From an uncultured Clostridia bacterium (GTDB lineage Bacteria; Bacillota; Clostridia; Lachnospirales; Anaerotignaceae), in assembly GCA_947036475.1 (NCBI GenBank), contig CAMQRG010000042.1, positions 1 to 12,310 on the forward strand: a stretch of 12,310 nucleotides of DNA, read 5' to 3'. Under the pieces are notes generated by a model, which worked only from the letters and a program-made list of their open reading frames with translations, had not been told where the DNA came from and searched no databases. This document shows, one piece after another, positions 6,217-12,310 of the stretch (positions within the stretch are counted from its first letter, which is position 1; each line of letters starts with the position of its first letter). A program made the translations under genes and the position numbers.

Positions 6217-8358
6217 ATGGGAAGATTCAGCATCCCTTCCAGCCCAGCGCGAAGCGTGGTAAAGATAGAAGAATTTAAGGGTGTGGACTTAAATTCTTCC
6301 CCTTCCAACGTAGCGGTTACAAGAAGCCCGAACGCGCCGAACATGATGCGCGATGTTCCGGGAAAGGTACGCAAGCGGCAGGGCTATGAAAAGACGGGAA
6401 CATATGGAGGAAGGATTAACGGCGTCCATCGTCTGTTGGTGTCTGTACCGGACAAAGAGGCGGACAGCGAAAGCACAGAAAAACCGGAGGGCGGCGGAGA
6501 AACACCGGAAAAGCCGGAGAGCAGGGAAGGAACACCGGAAAATCCAGACAGCGGCGGCGGAACCCCTGAAACACCAGAGGGGGACGGGCAGACACCCAGC
6601 CCTCCTAAAATGGTTGAAAAAATATTGGTTCATGCGGGGACTGCGTTATATTTAGACGGTCAAAAAATCTATGAAGGTATGGCAGATGAGCGGAGCTGCG
6701 GCAGGCAGTTTTACGGCAAGCTGTTCATATTCGATGGGAAAAAAGCCCTCTGTTACGGCGAATTTGAAAAAGAAAAAACAGAGGAAACACCGGAAAAAAC
6801 AGCGGCGGACGGCGACGCAGAAAAAGAGGAAAAGCCGGAAAAAGAATTTATGGTAAAAACGCTGGAAGATGCTGCGTATATCCCGACAATCATTGTTTCC
6901 AGAAACCCAAGCGGCGGCGGTGAAACGCTGGAACCGCTGAACCTATTAGGGCGGAAATGGAAGGAGAGTTTCCTCTCCAACGGGAGTGCTACGGTATACC
7001 AGCTTACGACAAAGGAGCTGGACGCTGACGCTGTGGAAGTGCGCATTATGACAAAAGAGGGCGAATGGACGGACAAAAAGGAAGGGACGGATTTCACAGT
7101 AGACAGGAAAGCGGGAACCGTCACCTTTACCACCGCGCCGGGGAAAAGCCCTGTCAACGGTTATGACAATGTGGAGATTACGGCGGCGAAAACGCGGAAG
7201 GGCTACGCGGACAAAATCAACAAATGCTGCATCGTTTCACTGTTCGGCGTAAACGGCAGCATGGACAGGATGTTCATCAGCGGAAACCCTGACTTCCCCA
7301 ACCGGGACTGGTACTGCCGGATGGCGGACGGTTTTTTCTGGGGCGACCTCTGGTACAGCGTCTTAGGGCAGGACGGGAGCGCGATTGTCGGGTACAGCAT
7401 TATCAACGACCGCCTTGCCGTACATAAGAACATCGCCGAGGAAGGGCGCAACGTGATACTGCGCAAGGGCGAGATACAGGTGCAGGCAAGTACCGATGGC
7501 AAAAACACTACGGAAACGGCGGTTTTCCCCATTGTGGGGACACTCTCCGGCAGGGGCGCGCTGGGAAAATACGCGTTCGGCTATCTGGGCAGTGAACCGT
7601 TATTTCTGACGGACGTAGGCGTTATGGCAATTACGGCGGCAGACCTGACAGGCGAAAAATACAGCCAGAACAGGAGCTTTTTTATCAACAACGCACTGGC
7701 GGCGGAAAAAGACCTTGCGGACAGCTTCGCGTTTGTATGGCGGGATTTTTACCTGCTTTCCACAGGCAAAGGGCGGGTTTACCTTCTGGACGGGCTGCAA
7801 AAACAGTATGAGAAAAACAGCCCTTACAGCCATTTCCAGTATGAGTGTTATTTCTGGGAAAACGTCCCCGCGCGGGTGTTCTGGGAGGACGCGGACGGGC
7901 GGCTGTGCTTCGGAGATGCAGAAGGGAATACGTTCCGTTTTTATGACGATGTAACCAACCAGAAAAGTTATAACGATGACGGCGCGGCAATCCCCGCAAG
8001 ATGGGACACGCCGGAACAGATGGGAAAGCTGTTCTACAAGAATAAAAATTTCCGGCGCGTGGACGTTATGCTTGCGCCTGCCATTGCAACGGGCGTGAGC
8101 ATCCATGCACAGGTCAAAGGCGTTTGGAGCGAAATTTTTAACAGCGGCGCGCGGGCGATGTACTTTGATTTTACGCATATCAATTTTGAACTGATAAACT
8201 TTTCAACTGACGATACGCCCCGCACGATGGGGACGAAAATAAAAATCAAGAAGGTGGACAAGGTGGCGTTCAGTTTGCGGAATGAGCGGTACAACGAGCC
8301 ATTCGGGATATACATGTTGTCGTTAGAGTATACAGAAAACGGCAATTATAAGGGCTAA
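6217..8358 (+). CDS. Large propeller-like tail/neck protein (P22 gp10-class candidate)
   Basis: The 713-residue product opens with EEFKGVDLNSSPSNVAVTRS then APNMMRDVPGKVRKRQGY (41-57), an N-terminal pattern of phage DNA-stabilisation or tail-hub proteins in Bacillota phages. Repeated short strands follow (VHAGTALYLDGQKIYEG; GKLFIFDGKKALCYGEF; GRVYLLDGL; GRLCFGDAEGNTFRFYDDV), consistent with propeller blades. Residues of about 250-320 look like an inserted Ig-like/beta domain (TDFTVDRKAGTVTFTTAP). Two disordered inserts rich in Pro, Glu, Gly and Thr interrupt blades at 79-130 and 184-210. The likely role is sealing the head or joining the portal to the tail. ATG 6217 follows AAAAGGGGCGG. The stop codon sits in the hairpin AGGGCT-AA-AGCCCT (8351-8364). 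The class assignment is inference from sequence style and position just before the portal. Confidence 0.6.
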   Translation: MGRFSIPSSPARSVVKIEEFKGVDLNSSPSNVAVTRSPNAPNMMRDVPGKVRKRQGYEKTGTYGGRINGVHRLLVSVPDKEADSESTEKPEGGGETPEKPESREGTPENPDSGGGTPETPEGDGQTPSPPKMVEKILVHAGTALYLDGQKIYEGMADERSCGRQFYGKLFIFDGKKALCYGEFEKEKTEETPEKTAADGDAEKEEKPEKEFMVKTLEDAAYIPTIIVSRNPSGGGETLEPLNLLGRKWKESFLSNGSATVYQLTTKELDADAVEVRIMTKEGEWTDKKEGTDFTVDRKAGTVTFTTAPGKSPVNGYDNVEITAAKTRKGYADKINKCCIVSLFGVNGSMDRMFISGNPDFPNRDWYCRMADGFFWGDLWYSVLGQDGSAIVGYSIINDRLAVHKNIAEEGRNVILRKGEIQVQASTDGKNTTETAVFPIVGTLSGRGALGKYAFGYLGSEPLFLTDVGVMAITAADLTGEKYSQNRSFFINNALAAEKDLADSFAFVWRDFYLLSTGKGRVYLLDGLQKQYEKNSPYSHFQYECYFWENVPARVFWEDADGRLCFGDAEGNTFRFYDDVTNQKSYNDDGAAIPARWDTPEQMGKLFYKNKNFRRVDVMLAPAIATGVSIHAQVKGVWSEIFNSGARAMYFDFTHINFELINFSTDDTPRTMGTKIKIKKVDKVAFSLRNERYNEPFGIYMLSLEYTENGNYKG

Positions 8359-8374
8359 AGCCCTAACGCAAAGG
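8351..8374 (+). promoter_or_regulatory. Hairpin over a stop codon plus orphan repeat arm TAACGCAAAGG
   Basis: AGGGCT (8351-8356) pairs with AGCCCT (8359-8364) and spans the stop codon of the preceding gene. It is followed by TAACGCAAAGG (8364-8374), identical to the left arm of the hairpin that opens repeat copy C (10549-10559) and one base from copy B (4969-4979). The portal gene's ribosome binding site (AAGGAGG) follows directly. The rest of the repeat is absent here. Confidence 0.6.
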
Positions 8375-8388
8375 AAGGAGGATACCCA

Positions 8389-10374
8389 TTGCAGAAAAAA
8401 AAGGACGGCAAAGCGGCGGGGCAGAGCCTTGCTGAACAGCCGCCAAAAGCGGCCATGAAAATTGACATATGGAACGAGCGGCTCAGGAAAAACGAAACTG
8501 CGCTTGCCGAAGAATTTGCCAGAATGGACCAGCGGGCGAAACTGTACAACGGGACACGGGACATTGAAAAAACGCCAGCAGGCAACGGGGGAGGAATGAA
8601 AGGGAGAAAGCCCCCTGACAAGGCAAGCGGCGTGCGAAACATTGTCGCGGAGCTGATAGAAGCACAGGTTGACAGCTCTTTCCCTCTGCCGAAGGTTACA
8701 GCCAGACGGGAGGAATATGAAGGGCTTGCAAAAACGCTGGAAGATTATCTGTGCAACGAAACGGACAGACAGCCGTTTGAGAAATTAAACGATATGGACG
8801 AAAGGATTTCCCCTGTGCAGGGCGGCAGTGTATTCCTTGTGGAATGGGACAGCGAGCGGCACACCCACCAGACGCGGGGAGAGCTTTGCGTGAGTATCCT
8901 TCACCCGAGGCAGGTTATTTTCCAGAACGGCGTAGCGGACGTTAACGATATGGACTTTATCATTGTCAATATGGGCATGACGAAAAAGCATGTCTATGCA
9001 AAATACAATGTCAGCGTAGAAAACGAAACGGAGAGCGACCCTGCCAGCAGGGGCGGGACAGAAATGTCCGACGATATGGTAACGGTACATTTCGGCTATT
9101 TCCGCAACAAAAAGGGCGGCATTGGGCGTTTTACATGGGTCAATGACGTTGTGCTGGAGGATTTGGAGGACTACCAAGCAAGGCGGGCAAAGAAATGCGC
9201 GGACTGCGGCGCGGAATGGCAGGAGGGCGCGGCGGCTTGCCCTTCCTGTGGGAGCCGGAAAGCGGAAAGCCGGAGCGCGGACAGTTTCACGCTGTATGAG
9301 GATATTGCGAGAAGTGACGGGAGCATTATCCCTCAGTATGCGGGCATGGGTGCAGACCAGCAGATTATGCCGCAAGTGGGCGGTTTGCCTGCCATGATGC
9401 CGCAGATGGAACCAACGCGGATACCCTACTACAAGCCGGATGTTTACCCGATTGTCGTGCGGCGGAACGTCAGCGCGTGGGGAAAACCGCTGGGCGACAG
9501 TGATGTGGACAAGATTGCCGACCAGCAGAACATGATTAAAAAATGCGACACCCGCGTGCAGGAAAAGCTGGACACAGGCGGGAGCGTACTCATGAAGAGC
9601 AAGCGCACGAAAATGCCCTACCATGACGGGCAGTTTAAGGTTATTGAGGTTGAAACGCCGGATGAGCTTTCCTGTTTCCGGCTGGTGAATTTGCAGGTAG
9701 ATACAGGGCAGGACCAGGCTGTGTCTGATTCCAACTACCAGCAGGCGCGCAATATCCTCGGCATTACGGACAGCTTTCAGGGCAGACCGGACAGGACGGC
9801 GACAAGCGGAACAGCGAAGCAGATTGCCGTAGCGCAGAGCGCGGGCAGGCTGGAAAGCAAGCGTATCATGAAAAATGCCATGTATGCGGACCTGTACGCG
9901 GTGATGTTCCGGTTCCTGCTTGCCTATTCCGATGAGCCGCGGGCGGTGCGTCACAAAAATGTGGACGGAAGTACCAGCTATTCAGAATTTAACAAATACG
10001 ACTATCTGGCACAGGATGATGCCGGAGAATGGTACTGGATAGATGATTTCCTTTTCAGCGTGGACAACAGCAGTAGTCTGGCGGGGAACCGCGAAGCGAT
10101 GTGGCAGGAGATACGCATGAACCTCCAGACGGGGGCTTTCGGCGACCCTGCTGACATTGAAACGCTGATACTGTTCTGGGGCATGATGGCGGGACAGCAT
10201 TACCCCTATGCGGCAGAAATCAAGGAACAACTGGAACAGCGCAGGCAGATGATGGAGCAGCAGGCACAGATGCAGATGCCGCCTGGCGCGGCGGGCATGG
10301 GACAGCCGCAGGCGGAAACGGACTTTGACATGGGAAAGATGGATATGATGGGAGGTTTGAACAATGCAATGTAA
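8389..10374 (+). CDS. Portal protein (P22-type) with internal zinc ribbon
   Basis: This is the dodecameric ring at the head vertex through which DNA passes. The 661-residue length fits the large P22-type portals. Typical portal features are visible: an N-terminal clip/wing region (RNIVAELIEAQVDSSFPLPKV, 83-103; QGGSVFLVEWD, 144-154), PDVYPIVVRRN (350-360), GDSDVDKIADQQNMIKK leading into the long stem helix, and a C-terminal Met/Gln-rich tail. Between VLEDLEDYQARRAKK and the second half lies C270-x2-C273-x10-C284-x2-C287, a zinc ribbon (bases 9196-9249). The start is TTG 8389 after AAGGAGG with about 7-base spacing; ATG 8455 lacks a site. Its place, after the propeller gene rather than beside terL, is unusual. 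Confidence 0.9.
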   Translation: MQKKKDGKAAGQSLAEQPPKAAMKIDIWNERLRKNETALAEEFARMDQRAKLYNGTRDIEKTPAGNGGGMKGRKPPDKASGVRNIVAELIEAQVDSSFPLPKVTARREEYEGLAKTLEDYLCNETDRQPFEKLNDMDERISPVQGGSVFLVEWDSERHTHQTRGELCVSILHPRQVIFQNGVADVNDMDFIIVNMGMTKKHVYAKYNVSVENETESDPASRGGTEMSDDMVTVHFGYFRNKKGGIGRFTWVNDVVLEDLEDYQARRAKKCADCGAEWQEGAAACPSCGSRKAESRSADSFTLYEDIARSDGSIIPQYAGMGADQQIMPQVGGLPAMMPQMEPTRIPYYKPDVYPIVVRRNVSAWGKPLGDSDVDKIADQQNMIKKCDTRVQEKLDTGGSVLMKSKRTKMPYHDGQFKVIEVETPDELSCFRLVNLQVDTGQDQAVSDSNYQQARNILGITDSFQGRPDRTATSGTAKQIAVAQSAGRLESKRIMKNAMYADLYAVMFRFLLAYSDEPRAVRHKNVDGSTSYSEFNKYDYLAQDDAGEWYWIDDFLFSVDNSSSLAGNREAMWQEIRMNLQTGAFGDPADIETLILFWGMMAGQHYPYAAEIKEQLEQRRQMMEQQAQMQMPPGAAGMGQPQAETDFDMGKMDMMGGLNNAM

Positions 10375-10543
10375 AGGCTGCGGGCTGGAAGCGATGATTG
10401 CGGACAAAAAACTCTGCTTTGAGGGGGACGAAAGCCCCGACACAGGGACGCGGGCATTTTATGAACTGACATATAAGTGCAGGAATCCGCAGTGTCCGGA
10501 GTTTGGGAAGGTTTTGGAAACGGCAAAGGTATATCTGGACTAG
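10364..10543 (+). CDS. Small Ogr/Delta-like zinc-finger protein (59 aa)
   Basis: ATG 10364 lies inside the end of the portal gene (11-base overlap) with GGAGG at 10351-10355, so translation is probably coupled. The product has CKGCG (C3, C6), C18, and CRNPQCP (C39, C45), preceded by ELTYK. The layout CxxC ... aromatic-x-C-x-N-P-x-C resembles the Ogr/Delta zinc-binding transcription activators of P2-like phages, which switch on late genes. That would be notable in a late-gene cluster, but it could equally be a structural zinc ribbon. The frame ends with TAG at 10541-10543, just before repeat copy C. Confidence 0.7.
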   Translation: MQCKGCGLEAMIADKKLCFEGDESPDTGTRAFYELTYKCRNPQCPEFGKVLETAKVYLD

Positions 10544-10548
10544 GGATT

Positions 10549-10726
10549 TAACGCAAAGGCTCACTACGTTCAAGCCTTTGCGTTGGAGGACAGAGGAATA
10601 AACAGACAGGTTCCAGCGGCTATGCCTTGAAACCTGCCGTATGGCAGGCTACGCCTGCTGTTGGCCAGCAGTCGCGAAGCGACCGCACGGCTGTTTTCCT
10701 CGGACGGGCAAAGCCCGCCCTGCGGA
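10549..10726 (+). repeat. Structured intergenic repeat, copy C (full form)
   Basis: This is the most complete copy. It opens with a 12-bp perfect hairpin, AACGCAAAGGCT (10550-10561) with AGCCTTTGCGTT (10573-10584), then the conserved block at 10588-10607. AAACAG (10600-10605) and CTGTTT (10691-10696) bracket the core. CAGGTT (10607-10612) pairs with AACCTG (10631-10636). Next come GCAGGC-TAC-GCCTGC, the alternative CTGCTG/CAGCAG, GTCGC-GAA-GCGAC (10671-10683) and the 3' hairpin CGGGC-AAA-GCCCG (10705-10717) before TGCGGA (10721-10726). It ends 25 bases before the fiber gene start. The frame running through it into the fiber gene (from 10641) lacks a ribosome binding site and is rejected as coding. 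Confidence 0.9.
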
Positions 10727-10751
10727 TTCCAAATATAGAAGGAGGAAAAAC

Positions 10752-11681
10752 ATGGACGCGGATTTATATAAAATCAAGCCGGAGGACTTCACTGGGAAGG
10801 GAGTAAGCGCACAGAGCAACCCCATGGAGCTGCCGGAGGACGAAGCAAAAGCGGTATTCGACCAGCTTGCAAAGGACGTAATCACGCCGAAATTCAATCA
10901 GTTTGTGGACGCGCTGGCGGATTTGGACATTACGCCGGATGCGGACAAGCCCATATCAACGGCGGTACAGCAGGCTTTGGACAGGAAGATAGACCGCGAA
11001 AAGCGGACGGGGAGCGAAACGGAGGAAAAAGTGCTTTCCGACAACAATTACAGCGATGAAGAAAAGGAAAAAGTACGCGAAAACGCGGAGGCGCGGCATA
11101 CCCACGAAAACAAGGCTTTACTGGACGAAATCAGGCAGGAGGATATTGAGAACTGGAACGGCGGGAACGTGCTGACGAAGGACAACGAAACGCCATACAC
11201 GCCGGAGGGACCTTACCAGCCTGTGACGGTGGAATATCTGCGGGCGCACACGCTGCCGCGGGATAACGATGATGTTTATGTGCCGACAGGAAATTACCAC
11301 CCTGTCACGGTGCAGTATTTACGGGAAAAGACGCTGCCGAGGGACAATGAAGCGGAATATTTCCCAGAGGGGGATTTTCACCCCGCGACAGTCCGGTTTG
11401 TGCGGGACAATACACTGCCGCGCGACAACACGGAGGAATACTACCCGACACTGCCTTTCCACCCCGCAACAGTGGATTATGTGGATAAAAAGGTTCTGAA
11501 TACAGGTGCGGCGGATATGACAAAGGCAATCTACGACCCGAACAGCAGGGAAACGGACATTTTCGCATATACAGACAGGAAAGCGGACGATGCAAAGTAC
11601 ATGACAGACGATGTGACGGGGAAACGCTATTTTCTGGGCGTTTCGGACGGCAGGCTTTTTTATGAGGAGGCGACAGAGTAA
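10752..11681 (+). CDS. Putative tail fiber / tail appendage protein with four 27-residue repeats
   Basis: The 309-residue product has fiber-like features. Residues 90-125 hold VLSDNNYSDEEKEKVRENAE and HTHENKALLDEI, a coiled-coil-prone pattern common in Bacillota phage fibers. Residues 141-248 are four consecutive 27-residue repeats (bases 11172-11495) of the form LPRDN-x3-Y-x-P-x4-HPVTV-x-YL. The stretch MTKAIYDPNSRETDIFAYTD (256-275) is another recurrent fiber motif. The C-terminus is DVTGKRYFLGVSDGRLFYE. It probably trimerises and may carry or attach receptor-binding domains; the substrate cannot be read from sequence. ATG 10752 follows AAGGAGG (10739-10745), so this start is preferred over the longer frame into the repeat. 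The next gene begins right after its TAA. Confidence 0.7.
   Translation: MDADLYKIKPEDFTGKGVSAQSNPMELPEDEAKAVFDQLAKDVITPKFNQFVDALADLDITPDADKPISTAVQQALDRKIDREKRTGSETEEKVLSDNNYSDEEKEKVRENAEARHTHENKALLDEIRQEDIENWNGGNVLTKDNETPYTPEGPYQPVTVEYLRAHTLPRDNDDVYVPTGNYHPVTVQYLREKTLPRDNEAEYFPEGDFHPATVRFVRDNTLPRDNTEEYYPTLPFHPATVDYVDKKVLNTGAADMTKAIYDPNSRETDIFAYTDRKADDAKYMTDDVTGKRYFLGVSDGRLFYEEATE
11172..11495 (+). repeat. Four tandem 81-bp units encoding 27-residue repeats
   Basis: Within the fiber gene, residues 141-167, 168-194, 195-221 and 222-248 align without gaps. Invariant or nearly invariant positions are L1, D4, N5, Y9, P11, P17, T19, V20 and an aromatic at 22. The third and fourth units have HPATV where the second has HPVTV and the first QPVTV. 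DNA identity between units is modest, so these are old repeats, not recent duplications. Confidence 0.9.
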
Positions 11682-12310
11682 ATGGGCGACAGGGTATTTA
11701 TAGCAAGACAGGATACTTTGGAGGCTGTGCAGAGGAACACAGACGGGGAAATCCTCCCTGCATTATGGATTGCGGAATACAAGCTGCATGGAGAAAACAG
11801 CTATGTATTCCGCGATGCGGATGTGCTGGCACGAATGTACAGGAGTACGGCTGCGGTCAACGACCCGCAAATCAACGGGGAGGCTTTGGAATTTGTGCTG
11901 ACCCACCCGGGGGCAGCCAGTTTATCTGACTGGCTGGCGCGATTTTCCGACGCGAGGGCCGCGGGGCAAGACCTGTTTACAGGTCTTGAGACGGCGGCGG
12001 AGCTGGCGGAAAATCGCGCCGCCATGACAGCCCTGGGAGAATCAGGAACGGCGATGAACGCCGTATGTGCGGTTGAAATGGCATTGGAAAAGGCGATGAA
12101 ATCCACGCACTACGAGAAAACAATGCGTGAGAAGGGTATGCCGATTGCGAAAATTGCTTTAGCTTTAGCTAAAAGAGCCGAATTTTCTACCATTTCGACG
12201 TTAGGAGAAATGGTAGAAAATTCGGCGGCTATGACAGCGGTAGCGGCTTCCGCTACGGCTATGACAGCGGTAGCGGCTTCCGCTACGGCTATGACAGCGG
12301 TAGCGGCTTC
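11682..12310 (+). CDS. Repeat-containing protein of unknown function, 3' partial
   Basis: ATG 11682 follows the fiber gene's TAA directly (TAAATG), with GAGGAGG at 11664-11670. The frame is open to the end of the window (209 codons), so the C-terminus is missing. The N-terminal 90 residues (MGDRVFIARQDTLEAVQRN; YVFRDADVLARMYRS) have no family I recognise. From residue 111 on it becomes Ala/Met-rich: NRAAMTALGESGTAMNAV is a degenerate form of the decapeptide AMTAVAASAT that repeats exactly from residue 183 (12228 onward). Such AM-rich decapeptide repeats occur in phage structural proteins, and the position after a fiber gene suggests a tail or fiber-associated role. The coding sequence holds several perfect palindromes and an A+T-richer patch near 12150-12225. 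Confidence 0.65.
   Translation, partial: MGDRVFIARQDTLEAVQRNTDGEILPALWIAEYKLHGENSYVFRDADVLARMYRSTAAVNDPQINGEALEFVLTHPGAASLSDWLARFSDARAAGQDLFTGLETAAELAENRAAMTALGESGTAMNAVCAVEMALEKAMKSTHYEKTMREKGMPIAKIALALAKRAEFSTISTLGEMVENSAAMTAVAASATAMTAVAASATAMTAVAA
11967..11988. repeat. 10-bp perfect palindrome inside a coding region
   Basis: CAAGACCTGT (11967-11976) and ACAGGTCTTG (11979-11988) pair perfectly around TT. It lies in frame in the last gene, encoding roughly QDLFTGLE. There is no T-run. It could be chance, a hairpin in the mRNA, or a trace of an inserted palindromic element. Confidence 0.75.
12177..12226. repeat. 20-bp perfect inverted repeat inside a coding region
   Basis: Positions 12177-12196 are the exact reverse complement of 12207-12226, with a 10-base loop (GACGTTAGGA). 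The reading frame passes through it (residues about 166-182). The segment is A+T-richer than the gene around it, and a 10-bp palindrome, TTTAGCTAAA (12164-12173), lies just before it. Function is unknown. Confidence 0.9.
12228..12310 (+). repeat. 30-bp tandem repeat (2.8 copies, continues off the end)
   Basis: Exact units run at 12228-12257 and 12258-12287, with a third cut at 12310. Each encodes AMTAVAASAT in the frame of the last gene. Each unit also contains GTAGCGG-CTT-CCGCTAC (12240-12256 in unit 1), a perfect 7-bp stem with the triloop CTT. Complete identity between units means recent expansion or an assembly loop; the contig stopping here fits a repeat that short reads could not span. 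Confidence 0.95.

Noticed and set aside
10641..10751. N-terminal extension of the fiber gene through repeat C (peptide MAGYACCWPAVAKRPHG...)
   Set aside because: The same peptide can be read from copy B at about 5028-5090, but there it is out of frame with the downstream connector gene. Changes between copies follow RNA pairing, and a strong ribosome binding site supports ATG 10752.
12228..12310. CRISPR array
   Set aside because: The 30-bp units are directly abutting without spacers and lie in an open coding frame.
11682..12310. Diversity-generating retroelement target in the tail region
   Set aside because: No reverse transcriptase or template/variable repeat pair is visible in the window; the repeats are exact, not adenine-mutated.

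Overview
The window is one end of a tailed-phage (or prophage) contig, almost entirely the head-assembly and tail-adaptor module. All genes read left to right and are tightly packed. Strong AGGAGG-type ribosome binding sites, occasional TTG starts, a fairly high G+C content and the protein family flavours (fiber motifs, a GEALKL-type pre-capsid protein, a small catalytic-only recombinase) suggest a phage of gut Bacillota, probably Clostridia. The host is inference. The first 24 bases are Illumina Nextera adapter, so the source is a short-read, probably metagenomic, assembly.

Layout: the large terminase (5' truncated by the adapter) comes first, then a hairpin-rich gap and a tyrosine recombinase with only the catalytic domain. 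Next are a 42-residue basic peptide, a scaffold-like protein, a small putative decoration protein and a Mu gpT/HK97-like major capsid protein. A second hairpin-rich gap leads to a head-completion adaptor, a DUF4406 nucleoside deoxyribosyltransferase-like accessory gene and a 713-residue propeller-like protein resembling the P22 gp10 class. The P22-type portal follows, with an internal zinc ribbon, then a 59-residue Ogr/Delta-like zinc protein. A third hairpin-rich gap precedes a fiber protein with four 27-residue repeats and an open-ended protein that runs into a 30-bp tandem repeat at the contig end. The set (long portal, short connector, gp10-like protein, fiber) suggests podovirus-style assembly, with the portal moved far downstream of the terminase.

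The most notable signal is non-coding. The three intergenic gaps (about 1683-1833, 4969-5168, 10549-10726) carry modular copies of one repeat in the same orientation, each within 100 bases upstream of a gene start. The copies differ at paired positions in ways that keep their stems, including true compensatory changes and G-U wobbles, which points to a structured RNA rather than a peptide. The last gene also has several near-perfect palindromes inside its reading frame, including a 20-bp perfect inverted repeat. Together these suggest that structured or palindromic elements are accumulating in this phage lineage.
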